NCBI GenBank assembly: GCA_002238555.1
Contig: MPMO01000046.1
Span: 1 to 42,931, forward strand
Origin: Caldilineaceae bacterium bin34
Lineage (GTDB): Bacteria; Chloroflexota; Anaerolineae; Caldilineales; Caldilineaceae
Length of the DNA: 42,931 nucleotides
Reading direction: 5' to 3'
A program made the translations under genes and the position numbers. Positions 25,434 through 34,299 of this stretch are shown in pieces. Numbering within the stretch: the stretch's first letter is position 1; every line of letters begins with the position of its first letter. Below the pieces are notes generated by a model that worked only from the letters and a program-made list of their open reading frames with translations, was not told the DNA's origin and searched no databases.

Positions 25434-25461
25434 CTGACCGGGCCTGCCCCTGCCCTAAAAT
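25434..25461 (+). promoter_or_regulatory. Predicted tnpB promoter
   Basis: CTGACC (25434-25439), a 16-base spacer and TAAAAT (25456-25461) lie 56 bases upstream of the tnpB ATG. Transcription would begin inside the stem of the hairpin at 25465-25492. Confidence 0.4.
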
Positions 25462-25464
25462 GAA

Positions 25465-25492
25465 GGAAACCCCGGCGGGGACCGGGGTTTCC
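25465..25492 (+). promoter_or_regulatory. Leader hairpin before tnpB
   Basis: GGAAACCCCGG and CCGGGGTTTCC form a perfect 11-base-pair stem with a 6-base loop. It starts at the predicted transcription start and ends 24 bases before the ATG. It could attenuate readthrough transcripts or occlude translation. Confidence 0.55.
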
Positions 25493-25516
25493 AACAGGAA
25501 CGGAACTGAACCTTCC

Positions 25517-26830
25517 ATGCCTGCCAAGCGCAAGTCTACCCGCAAACCCCAACCCGAAGTCCTGTACAAGGCCCATCGCATTGCGTTGGACCCTACGGAC
25601 AGACAGGAAACGTTGTTCCGACAGCACTGCGGTTTTGCGCGCGTGGCCGGCAACTGGGCGTTGGACACGTTCCGGGATGCCTGGTTCACCGAGACCGGCA
25701 CCGACGGCGAGTGGCTGTCGGACATGGAGCTGCGCAAGGGGTTCAACGCGGTGAAGCGGGATGTGTACTCCTGGTCCGCGGACCTGTGCCAGAACGTCGG
25801 CAAGAACGCCATCCGCAACATGGCCGACGGCCTCCAACACTGGGGGCGGTACTGCCAGGCCCGCAAGGCCGGTAGGAAGGTTCGGCGTGTGGGCTTCCCC
25901 AAGCACCGCAAGAAGGGACGGCACATGTCGTTCACCTTCACGAACGGACGCAACACGGCGCGCGTGGACGGGCAACACGTCTACATCCCGGCCGTGGGCT
26001 GGGTGCGCATGCGGGAGGCACTGCGGTTCACGGGCGACATCCTGAGCGCCACCGTGTCGTTGACGGCCGGCCGCTGGTTCGTGTCGTTTCAGGTTGAGAC
26101 CGCGGACCGCAAGCCGGCCCTGCGACCGGGCCCGGTGATTGGCATTGACATGGGTGTGAAGACGCTGGCCACCATCTGGGACGGCGACGAGGTCACGGAG
26201 ATAGCCAATCCGAAACCGCTCCAAGCCGCCCTGGCCGAACTGCGACGCGTGAACCAGGCCATTGCCCGCTCGCGCAAGGTGCATGGCAAGAACAAACCCA
26301 GCCACCGGCGGGATGCCCTGTACGCGGAACGCCAACGCCTGTACGCCAAGGTGTCGAACATTCGCAACGACCATCATCACCACGTCACGACCGCCCTCGC
26401 CCAGCGGGGCGGGACCGTGAAGGTGGAGACCCTGAACCTCTCGGGGATGGCGAAGAACAGCCGCCTGGCGCGTGCCGTCCACGACGCGGGCATGGGCGAA
26501 TTCCTGCGGATGCTGGCGTACAAGTGCGATTGGCATGGGACCGCGTTCGTGCAGATTGACCGCTGGTACCCGTCCTCGAAGACCTGCAGCCAGTGCGGGG
26601 CCGTGAAGCAGGCGTTGTTGCTGTCGGAGCGCACCTACCGTTGCGTAGCCTGTGGCTTCGAATGCGACCGGGATGCGAACGCCGCCCGGAACATCCAGGC
26701 GTTCAACACGGCGGCCAGGTCGGCCGTCGCCGACGCGGAGACCCGTAAGACGGACCGGCCTGCCGGGACGCACGGTCGACGAAGCGTCAACCAGACAGAC
26801 GATCCGCTTCCGGTGTTCACAGGAAGTTGA
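25517..26830 (+). CDS. tnpB: TnpB RNA-guided endonuclease (OrfB_IS605)
   Basis: An intact 437-residue TnpB. The N-terminal beta-barrel and helix region starts at about residue 18 (YKAHRIALDPTDRQETLFRQ). The RuvC core has its first Asp in IGIDMGVKTLAT (near residue 214), Glu in VKVETLNLSGMA, and the C-terminal Asp in CDRDANAARNIQ. The zinc finger is CSQCG...CVACGFEC between them. All catalytic residues are present, so the nuclease may be active. The ATG at 25517 is preferred; an upstream frame extension to 25460 lies in the leader hairpin. A Thr/Arg-rich tail after the last RuvC motif overlaps the region where the guide-RNA scaffold is usually encoded. No tnpA is nearby, so mobility would need a helper in trans. 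Confidence 0.92.
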   Translation: MPAKRKSTRKPQPEVLYKAHRIALDPTDRQETLFRQHCGFARVAGNWALDTFRDAWFTETGTDGEWLSDMELRKGFNAVKRDVYSWSADLCQNVGKNAIRNMADGLQHWGRYCQARKAGRKVRRVGFPKHRKKGRHMSFTFTNGRNTARVDGQHVYIPAVGWVRMREALRFTGDILSATVSLTAGRWFVSFQVETADRKPALRPGPVIGIDMGVKTLATIWDGDEVTEIANPKPLQAALAELRRVNQAIARSRKVHGKNKPSHRRDALYAERQRLYAKVSNIRNDHHHHVTTALAQRGGTVKVETLNLSGMAKNSRLARAVHDAGMGEFLRMLAYKCDWHGTAFVQIDRWYPSSKTCSQCGAVKQALLLSERTYRCVACGFECDRDANAARNIQAFNTAARSAVADAETRKTDRPAGTHGRRSVNQTDDPLPVFTGS

Positions 26831-26858
26831 GATTTTCATAGGTTCTGGAGACCGGTTC

Positions 26859-27248
26859 CTGGTACCCGCCACGAAGCATGTGCTTGAAGGATGGTCGGAC
26901 TGTTTGAGGTTCGAGTTGAAGCAATTCGGCATCGACGTCATCGTCATCGAGCCTGGCCTTATCCGTACGGAATTCGGCGATGTCACCCTCGGGTCGTTGC
27001 AGGCACGATCGGAAGACACGGCCTATGCCGATATCCTCAAGCGAATGATGGCCTCGATGGAGAACCTGGGAGTAGACGGGTTGGGGGCGCCGCCGTCGGT
27101 TATTGCCAACGCAATCCTCAAGGCGCTCCGAGCCAAGCGGCCCAAGACGCGCTATGCCGCCGGTCAGTATGCCAAGCCGCTTCTCTTCCTGCGCTGGCTG
27201 CTCAGTGATCGGATGTTTGACCGGCTCATCAGCCGGATGTCTCCCTGA
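26859..27248 (+). pseudogene. Short-chain dehydrogenase/reductase, right fragment
   Basis: SDR coding resumes as Trp-Tyr, then ATKHVLEGWSDCLRFELKQ and GIDVIVIEPGLIRTEFGDV, running to a natural stop. The catalytic Tyr of YxxxK is readable only in the frame TGG-TAC. A single base is missing between it and the ATK block, so this second frameshift, like the first, sits in a short homopolymer (ACCC). The C-terminal 80 residues are well conserved (substrate lid, then a basic ISRMSP end). The decay is thus 5' truncation, two one-base deletions and a TnpB insertion. Confidence 0.8.
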
Positions 27249-27523
27249 CGGTGGGGCATGCCGAAGACTGCGGGGGTATCGCCTTGGAGCGCGGGACGTT
27301 TCGCGGATGTCAGACAGGCGCAAGGAAGAAATTTTTGCTGTTGGGCTGGGATGGGCCGTGCTCATTGCCGCTCTCGGCATGGCCCCGGCGAATGTGCTGT
27401 GCCAGGGCCGGATTGCCGGGTGACCGGATCTCCAGAGGTCGGGCGGCACTGCCACCGGAGGATAGGGCCGTTCCATGAGTGGCAGGTGGGTATGGCAATC
27501 CGAGCCGGCTCAGACTCACGAGT
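27249..27523. other. Intergenic region after the SDR fragment
   Basis: 275 bases. A 38-codon frame at 27307-27423 (MSDRRKEEIFAVGLGWAVLI at its start) could encode a tiny membrane peptide, but it has no clear ribosome-binding site and I do not call it. Nothing else stands out. Confidence 0.3.
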
Positions 27524-29188
27524 ATGATCGACCCCAACGCCGGTCCGGTATTTGACAGGACCACCTTGGGAGACAGAGTCTTTAGCGTGCGAGCCTACCT
27601 CTACCTGCTTGTGTTCGGTGTTGGCGCCGGCGCACTGGCAATTGAACTGGCTGCGGCCCGGCTCCTGGATCCGTGGTTTGGTAACAGCCAAATCGTCTGG
27701 GCTGCCCTGATTTCCCTGGTTCTGGCCTGCCTGGCCCTTGGGGCATGGATTGGCGGTCGCGTCGGAGACCGGTCCCCCAGACTCCTGCCCTTGCTGGCTG
27801 TGGTCATGGTCTCCGGGGTGGCAACGGCCGTTATTCCGGTCATGGCCCAGCCGGTCCTGCAACTGGCCATCCGCGACCTGCTGGAATTGGAGGCCGGACT
27901 GCTGTTGGCCGCCATGTTGGCGGTTGCGATTCTCTTGACGTTTCCCTTGGTGCTGCTCGGCGCGGTCGCGCCCTGGGTCGTGCGAATTGCCCTGTCCTCG
28001 GTCAACACCGGGGGACGCACGGCCGGTTCACTGTACGCGGTGGGCACGGTGGGCAGCATCCTGGGCACGTTGGCGCCCGTCCTGTGGCTGGTGCCAAGTT
28101 ACGGGACCCGCCGAACCTTTCTTCTGATTGGGCTGTGGCTGGTTCTGTTGGCGCTGTGCGGCACCCCTTGGGTTGCAAGGAGGCAGCATGCCACCGGGTT
28201 TGTAGGCGTTCTGATGATGGCTGCGCTCCTCGGGTTTGATGTGCTGTCCGGATCGACGAGCATTCGTCCGGGGCCGGTTGCCGGCTCGGTTCCGAGCCGC
28301 CTCCTGCATGAAGAGGAGAGTCGCTACAACTACATCGCGGTCAGGGAGGCAGGCGGGGAACGCTGGCTGAAGCTCAACGAAGGGAACGGTGTCCACAGCG
28401 TGTGGCATCCGGATCACATTCTGAGCCACGGCATCTGGGACTACTTCCTGTTGGCTCCCTGGTTCTCTGCCGATCCGCCGGATCCCGCGACCGCCCGGGT
28501 GTTGGTCATCGGCCTGGCGGCCGGCACGGTCAGTTCGCTTTGGACCGACGTGTACGGGCCTGCACCGATTACAGGGGTTGAGTTGGATCCGGCGATTCTG
28601 GAAGTGGGGCGCGAGTGGTTCGCCATGGACCGGCCGAACATCACCGCGATTGCGGCGGATGGCCGCCAGTGGCTGTCCCGTCAGGACCCCTCCGAAGTGT
28701 GGGATGTGGTGCTGGTGGATGCCTATCGGGTTCCCTACATCCCGTTTCACCTGACCACCGTGGAGTGGTTCGAGCTGGTGGATGACCATCTGGCGGCTGA
28801 TGGCGTGGTGGCGGTGAACGTGGGCCGGACCGAGACCGACCTGAGTTTGGTTGAGGCGATGGTTACGACGATGTCGGCAGTTTGGCCCCGAGTGTTTGTG
28901 CTGGAGGAGCCTGTGCCCGATGGTGTCTTGGGCAATGTGCTGGTGGTCGGTGTGCAGGAGCCGGCCAGCGTCGGAGTGTTTGCCGACAACATCGCGGGCT
29001 TGCCCGAATACCTTTCCGGAGAGTTTCGTGCCTTCGCCGCAATGACCGTTGACCATGCCACGGTGGGAAGACTCGACCCGGACCTGAAAATCTGGACCGA
29101 TGACCAGGCACCAATCGAGAGGATTGTGCACAGGATCGTGTGGGACTGGCTTGTGAGTGTGCGAGAATCCGTTCATGCACCTGCGTGA
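27524..29188 (+). CDS. Membrane-fused spermidine synthase-like methyltransferase-fold protein
   Basis: A 554-residue fusion. Residues about 20-240 contain seven or so hydrophobic helices (for example YLLVFGVGAGALAIELAAA and LTFPLVLLGAVAPWVVRI), the DUF/MFS-like module often joined to SpeE domains. Residues about 260-540 form a spermidine-synthase-like Rossmann domain: VLVIGLAAGTVSSL for the dcAdoMet/SAM loop, GVELDPAILEVGREWF with the acidic residue that binds the ligand, and VVLVDAYRVPYIPFHL. Whether it makes polyamines is unknown; many such fusions are uncharacterised. The ATG at 27524 lacks a good ribosome-binding site, and upstream GTG/ATG codons are possible. It is the last chromosomal-style gene before the accessory island. 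Confidence 0.8.
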   Translation: MIDPNAGPVFDRTTLGDRVFSVRAYLYLLVFGVGAGALAIELAAARLLDPWFGNSQIVWAALISLVLACLALGAWIGGRVGDRSPRLLPLLAVVMVSGVATAVIPVMAQPVLQLAIRDLLELEAGLLLAAMLAVAILLTFPLVLLGAVAPWVVRIALSSVNTGGRTAGSLYAVGTVGSILGTLAPVLWLVPSYGTRRTFLLIGLWLVLLALCGTPWVARRQHATGFVGVLMMAALLGFDVLSGSTSIRPGPVAGSVPSRLLHEEESRYNYIAVREAGGERWLKLNEGNGVHSVWHPDHILSHGIWDYFLLAPWFSADPPDPATARVLVIGLAAGTVSSLWTDVYGPAPITGVELDPAILEVGREWFAMDRPNITAIAADGRQWLSRQDPSEVWDVVLVDAYRVPYIPFHLTTVEWFELVDDHLAADGVVAVNVGRTETDLSLVEAMVTTMSAVWPRVFVLEEPVPDGVLGNVLVVGVQEPASVGVFADNIAGLPEYLSGEFRAFAAMTVDHATVGRLDPDLKIWTDDQAPIERIVHRIVWDWLVSVRESVHAPA

Positions 29189-29269
29189 AGGCCATCCAAT
29201 GGCACAGAGCGATTATTCAGGCATCCAAATCCCGGCGCGCCAAGCAGTTGATCAGACCTTCACTTGGTC

Positions 29270-29725
29270 GGCTCAGCGCACGGCCACTTGTTGGGGTGGG
29301 TGCTCGGCAAATTGCGAACAAGGAGCGGTACCTACTCTCTCGGTGTGCTCTGGCGATCCGGCCGACTGGTAGTTTCATGTGGTTTTGGCCCAGCAGTGGC
29401 TGGAGCCCGCGGCACATCGAGAACCCCGAGGTGATAGAGAAGGAGGTAGGTTTGGACGGCTACGAGACGTACAAGGCCACCGGTTGGAGCCAGCATGTGG
29501 CCTTGCTGGCGGTGGCGCGGGTGGCCAAACTGGACCAACTCTGTGCCCCAAGGAGGGCATGGAACCGACGACTCTGCCAACCCTCCGCTAGTCGCGTGGT
29601 TTGGTCGGGGACCGGGCACGGAGGCGATTCGGTGTCTACGCAAGCTACAGGTGCTGATCGAGGAGCAGAGGGTCCTAGCTTGTTGGCACGAGTGCCACCG
29701 CCAGTTGCGCGCACTATGCCTGTAG
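29270..29725 (+). pseudogene. IS701-like DDE transposase, C-terminal remnant
   Basis: Decayed coding in shifting frames. ERYLLSRCALAIRP, then IEKEVGLDGYETYKATGW followed by SQHVALLAVARVAKL resembles the stretch IEQCFEEAKgevGLDqYEvRsWtGWyrH of IS701-type transposases. EAIRCLRKLQVLIEEQ and HECHRQLRALC resemble the extreme C-terminus of that family. No start or catalytic Asp residues remain. It lies immediately upstream of the ABC-3C cassette; another IS701-like relic lies downstream at 32865-34292 in the same orientation. Confidence 0.5.
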
Positions 29726-29802
29726 CGTTAGAACAGCAGGTGTTCTTGAGGAAACCAGTAGTGTGTTGCGAATGTCGAGAGGAGAGCATAAGGAAAAATG
29801 CA

Positions 29803-30729
29803 ATGGACCATATTCAGGCCGCACACTACGGATTGTGTTTCCGTATATCGTTTCTCGAGAAGACAGGCACCGAGTTCCAAGATTGGTTCGTCAAGCTTGC
29901 AGGATATGCCTACGGTTCGGATTTCGAAGCTGTCCGTGCGTACGGTCGTAGTGGAGACCTCAAATGTGATGGTCGAAGGGTTAGCACTAGTACTGTCTTT
30001 CAATGCTATGCGCCATACAATATGAAGGAAGCAGAATTAAATACAAAGATCGATCAAGATTTCGTTGGTGCATGCGAAAACTGGGACAATATAGCGGAAT
30101 GGGTATTTGTGCACAACGATAATCGTGGATTGCCTCCTTCATCGATTCAACTACTCGATAATTTGCGAATGGGTCACCCAGCCGTGAAGATTTTCGTTTG
30201 GACCGAACCGGAGTTACAACAGCTCATAGACAATCTCTCCTTAGCGGAACTGCAAGCCCTATTCGGCTTTGCGCCATCAATAACTGGATTGGAGACGTTG
30301 GTGATGCAGGACCTTCAACCTGTGATTCACCAGCTTCAGGCAATAGACCCCGAACCAGGTACTGAGCTACTCACACCACCGTCGATAGACAAGTTGGAAA
30401 AGAACCAACTCTCAGAGGACGCGACCGAACTACTGCGCGTGGGACGACGCAAGGAAGCACTGGTTGAAGCTTGGTTCAAAAAGGATAGTCAAGCTGATCG
30501 AGGTGAACGGATTGCAGAGGCCTTCCGGCATCGTTACGCGCAATTGAAGGAAAATGGACGGTCGCCAGACCAAATTCTAGGACATCTCCAGGAGTACGCC
30601 TGCGTGGGCGGTGAACCTAAGCGTCAGACCGCTGCGCTAGCAGTACTTTCATACTTTTTCGAACGGTGTGACATTTTCGATGATCCGGAGACAAGACATG
30701 ATTCTGCCGACGAAGCACATTCGATCTGA
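29803..30729 (+). CDS. ABC-3C system effector component with restriction-endonuclease-like N-terminus
   Basis: A 308-residue protein, first gene of an ABC-three-component conflict system. Residues 10-120 match the nuclease-fold N-terminal domain seen in these systems: ISFLEKTGTEFQDWF with Glu24, GRSGDLKCDGR (51-58) with two Asp, FQCYAP (66-71) with the Gln of a Q-x-(K/Y) site, then TKIDQDFVGACENW and WVFVHNDNRGLPPS. The typical catalytic Lys after Gln is Tyr. The C-terminal half, with an ELLTPPSIDKLEKNQLSEDA linker and a helical domain, is the CTD by which the effector should contact its ABC partner. The ATG at 29803 is chosen for AGGA eight bases upstream. It overlaps the middle-component gene by 32 bases. 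Confidence 0.75.
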   Translation: MDHIQAAHYGLCFRISFLEKTGTEFQDWFVKLAGYAYGSDFEAVRAYGRSGDLKCDGRRVSTSTVFQCYAPYNMKEAELNTKIDQDFVGACENWDNIAEWVFVHNDNRGLPPSSIQLLDNLRMGHPAVKIFVWTEPELQQLIDNLSLAELQALFGFAPSITGLETLVMQDLQPVIHQLQAIDPEPGTELLTPPSIDKLEKNQLSEDATELLRVGRRKEALVEAWFKKDSQADRGERIAEAFRHRYAQLKENGRSPDQILGHLQEYACVGGEPKRQTAALAVLSYFFERCDIFDDPETRHDSADEAHSI

Positions 30730-30943
30730 TCGTGCGTTGATTGGGGTTGGAGGCCAGATGCTCGACATCCTTCAAGAGCCGATGACCGTATCTAGGTTGT
30801 GGGACGAGATTCGGGAACGACGAACTGTTGACGTCTCGTGTCCAGTGATCGACTATCGCTGGTTTGTGCTAGCACTCGATCTACTCTACACAATTCAGGC
30901 AGTGGATCTTGAGTATGGTACGATCCGCAAGGCAGATCGATGA
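30698..30943 (+). CDS. ABC-3C system middle component (MC6-like)
   Basis: An 81-residue winged-helix-like protein beginning MILPTKHIRSDRALIGVGGQ, followed by MLDILQEPMTVSRLW and FVLALDLLYTIQAVDLEYG. This combination, and its position between the nuclease-fold effector and the DUF2326 ATPase, fits the small middle component that connects effector and ATPase in ABC-3C systems. I recall the MC6 group reading this way, but the exact subtype needs a profile search. It overlaps the effector gene (32 bases) and the ATPase gene (ATGA). Confidence 0.72.
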   Translation: MILPTKHIRSDRALIGVGGQMLDILQEPMTVSRLWDEIRERRTVDVSCPVIDYRWFVLALDLLYTIQAVDLEYGTIRKADR

Positions 30944-32730
30944 TCCACCAAGTTGGCGCTGATCGCGACACGTTCAAGACTCTTACTTTCGGTCCCGGAC
31001 TCAATGTCATCCTAGCGGATAAGAGCCAGGGGGCAACTGACCGGCAGTCTCGTAACGGTGCCGGTAAGACCAGCTTCGTGGAACTGGTCCATTTTCTTTG
31101 CGGTGCGAATGCTAAATCAAACGGAATCTTCCGCTCTGAAGCATTGCGGAATTGGACGTTCAATGCATTGATTGATGTTGGCGGAAGCTGTTTGTCAATT
31201 TCACGAAGTGGTACTACCTCGGGACGCATTCATGTTGGCGGTGATGACACAATTGGATCGGTTAATTCGCATTTGCAACAGTCTCTGGCTTTTGAAGAGC
31301 CGAATCTGCCAGCGGTTCCGCGGGAGATCTCGAATACACATTGGAAGGATACCTTAGGCGCACGCTGGTTCGGGTTGTCCACAGACGAAGGTAGTGATAC
31401 TGGAAAGTTTCGGCCAACATTCCGTTCGCTTTTCTCCTTCGCGGCCCGACGTCAAGAGAACGGTGGCTTCCAAAATCCGATGCACCACACGTCCATGCAA
31501 CAGGTGTGGGATCGGCAAGTTTCTGTCTCTTATTTGATCGGCTTGGACTGGACAGTCCCTAGTCGTTTTCAGGAGTGCCGCGAAAGGGAAAAAAGTGCAA
31601 AACAACTTCGGCAAGCTGCGCGTTCCGAAGAGCTTGGACCTTTTTTGGGGAATGCGGCAGAACTATGAACTCGCTTAGCAGTTGCCGAAGACCGAGCGCA
31701 GCGCTTACGCGAGCAACTGAATGTCTATCAGGTCGTGCCGAAGTACCAGGAACTAGAACGTGAGGCCAGTGAAGTAAATGGTCAAATAGAAACCTTGAAT
31801 GTAGAAAATATTTTCGATCGAGATTTGATTCGTGAATTGCGTGAATCGCTTGAAATAGAAAGTACACCAGACTCACAAGATTTAGGCAATTTGTATCGTG
31901 AGGCAGGAATAGTCCTTCCGGATTTAGCACGCCGGCGAGTTGAGGAAGTTGAGCGTTTTCATGATATTATCATCGAAAATCGACACTCACACCTCAGTCG
32001 TGAAATCAAGAGTGCGGAGAACCGTATTGCTGATCGTGATCGGCGCAAAAGTGAATTAGATCAACGTCGTGGCCAGCTCATGGGAATCTTGGAATCGGGA
32101 GGGGCACTGGAACACTACACTAGGTTACGTGAAGAACTCGCGAGGATTGAAGCAGAAGCTGAAACACTACGTCAAAGGCGCTCTGTAGTCGATCATCTTG
32201 ACACAATGAAGACCGAACTAGATCTAGAGCGTGCTCGTTTGGTTCAAACTTTGAGGGACGATGTCCATGAGAGAGAGCAAGTGGCTCGAGAGATCATTCT
32301 GGCCTTCGAGGCACTGTCTCAGTCGCTGTATGAGCGCGCTGGTAGCCTGACCATCTCTGCGACTCAAAATGGGCCCCAGTTTGATGTACATATTTCGGCT
32401 GATCGCAGTAAGGGAATCACGAATATGCAAATATTTTGTTTCGATATCATGCTCGCTGAAATTTGTACTCGACATTGCCGTTGGCCGGGATTTCTTATCC
32501 ACGACAGCCACCTTTTTGATGGCGTCGATGAGCGGCAGGTGGCCAAGGCACTACAACTTGGCGCGCAACGGGCCACTTCTGGTGGCTTTCAGTATATTGT
32601 CACAATGAACTCGGATTCTGTACCGACTGAAGGCTTTACAGACGGGTTCAATATTTGGGATCACGTGGTCGAGCCTAGATTGACTGATGCAACGGAAACA
32701 GGTGGTTTGTTTGGATTGCGATTTAATTGA
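30940..32730 (+). pseudogene. ABC-3C system SMC/RecN-like ATPase (DUF2326), in-frame TGA
   Basis: One continuous 596-codon frame interrupted by TGA at 31666-31668 (codon 243). Upstream lies an ABC head with Walker A in QSRNGAGKTSFVE (residues about 36-48) and the ALIDVGG segment. Downstream, in the same frame, TRLAVAEDRAQRLREQL begins a coiled coil (to about residue 460), and the DUF2326 C-terminal head follows, with the Walker B/D-loop region FLIHDSHLFDGVDERQV (about 516-532) and a terminal LFGLRFN. The context GGNAAEL-stop-TRLAV suggests Arg CGA changed to TGA. A restart at GTG 31735 would give a headless half protein. If the codon is not suppressed or suppressible, the system is inactive. 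Genes elsewhere in the window end normally at TGA. Confidence 0.85.
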
Positions 32731-32864
32731 CTTCGAAGAAGTGATGTGCAGAGCCACTTTCACTGCAGTGACCTGATTCTTGAGTTGTAAGCTTTCCTAG
32801 TAGTGCAACGAAACTTTGAGAGGTAGAGTCGCGGTCCACGGATTCCCTCAGCCCCCGCTTTGCC

Positions 32865-34292
32865 ATGTCTCCTGCCTCCGCCTCCGTGTCCCTGCCCTAC
32901 GTGTTCGTGAGCCGCGCTGACATGGCCGCGGTGCGCGGGCGGCTGCGGGCCTACCAGACGCGCTACGCGCCTTTCTTCGGCTGCCGCGAGCTGCGCGGGC
33001 ATGCCCGCGCCTACCGGCTAGGGACTGCTCAGCGACGAGGCGCGCAAGTCCATCGAGCGCATGGTCCTGCGCCAGGCGCGCTGGGACGACGCGCCGCTGC
33101 TGGCGGCGCACCGGGTACTGGTGGCGGCGACGCTGGGCGAGGAGGAGGGGGTACTGGCCGTGGATGGGACCGACATGCCCAAGGACGGGACCGAGTCTGT
33201 GGGGGTGGCGGGGCAGTACTGCGGCTAGCTGGGCAAGCGCGCCAACTGCCAGGCGGCGGTCTTCGCGGCCTACCTGGGTCGGCGGCCCTGGTGGACCGGC
33301 GGCTGTACCTGTCCCGGGACTGGGTCTCTGGGGCCGGCCATGCGGCGCGGCGCCGACGGACCGGGGTGCCGGCGGGCACGCCCTTCCGCACCAAGCCGCA
33401 GTTGGCCCTGGACATGCTGACCGCCCTGGTGGCGGAGGGCTCGCTGCCGGTGCGCTGGGTGACCTGCGACGAGGGCTTCAGCGTCAGCCACGCCTTCCTC
33501 GACAGCGTGGCCGCCCTGGGGCTGGGCTACCTGGCCGAGGTGGCCCGCAACACCCATGTCTGGACCGCGCGTTCGGAGCAGGGAGGCTCCCCCTCGCGCC
33601 CGGTCTTCTCGGCCTCCTCGCAGGAGGTGGGTGCCGTGGCCAACCAACTCCCGCCCTCGGCCTGGCGCCCCTTCGTCCTGCGGGAGGGCTCCAAGGGCCC
33701 CCAGGCCATCCTCTGTGCCGTCTTGCGCGTGGTGGCCCGCCGCGGTCTCTTCCCCGGCCCCGATGTCTGGCTGCCGCTGTGCCGCAACCCGGCCACGGAC
33801 GAGCTCAAGTGCTACCTGTGCCACGGCCCCGCGATCCTGCCCGCGGAGCGGCTGGTGTGGCTGGTCGATCGAGCAGTGCTTCCAGATGGTAAGCAGCTCT
33901 TCGGCCTGGGCGACTACGAGGGCCGCAGCTGGCAGGGCTGGCACCGCCACGCTACGCTCGTCATGCTGGCCCACTTCTTCGTGGTGTGGGAGACGCTGCG
34001 GCTCCCCAAAAACGGCCCGGCCTGACCGTGCCCCAGACCTGCCTGCTGGTGGACGCGGTCCTGCCCCGCATCGGTTCCCCGGCCGACCGCGCCCTGGCCA
34101 TCGTGGACTACCGCCGGGCACGCAACGCCGCCGCCCGCCGCGCCCACGCCCGACGCCGGCGAAGGTACTGCGCGTACCTGTTCCAACGACATCAAGCGCT
34201 GTGGAAAGCGCGTCCGGCTCCCTCACACACCCTGAACGGCCCCCACAGGACCGCCATCGCCACCTTTTAGCAGCCAGAATCCCCTGCCCTCA
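32865..34292 (+). pseudogene. IS701-like DDE transposase, frameshifted
   Basis: A full-length but broken transposase. The start PYVFVSRADMAAVRGRLRAY is in one frame. LLSDEARKSIERMVLRQARW and VLAVDGTDMPKDGTESVGVAG with the first catalytic Asp lie in another, which hits a TAG at 33227-33229. FRTKPQLALDMLTALV and VTCDEGFSVSHAFLDS with the second Asp are back in the first frame. The IEQCFQM Glu motif (near 33870-33890) is again shifted relative to KQLFGLGDYEGRSWQGWHRH, and the tail TVPQTCLLVDAVLPRIGS is in a third frame. At least three frameshifts and one stop make it non-functional. Confidence 0.75.
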
Positions 34293-34299
34293 GCCAGAA

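Larger units (their letters stand above)
25332..26858 (+). mobile_element. IS1341-type (standalone TnpB) insertion inside an SDR gene
   Basis: The boundaries are inferred from where SDR coding stops (after TPLG, 25329) and resumes (at Trp-Tyr, about 26859), giving an element of about 1.53 kb. It contains a left-end hairpin, a promoter, a leader hairpin and tnpB, with no Y1 transposase. No target duplication is expected or seen. The RNA guide of such elements is copied from the right-end junction, so the right end near 26831-26858 plus the adjoining SDR sequence is the likely guide RNA 3' end. Confidence 0.7.

Noticed and set aside
27307..27423. 38-codon frame with a hydrophobic stretch
   Set aside because: No ribosome-binding site or recognisable family; too short to support.
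1..32730. TGA recoded as Trp or selenocysteine, suggested by two in-frame TGAs
   Set aside because: Many genes in the window (gatB, pyrB, the TrpF-like genes) end at TGA exactly where their families end, the two cases lie in decay-prone accessory genes, and no SECIS-like element or selenoprotein family is involved.
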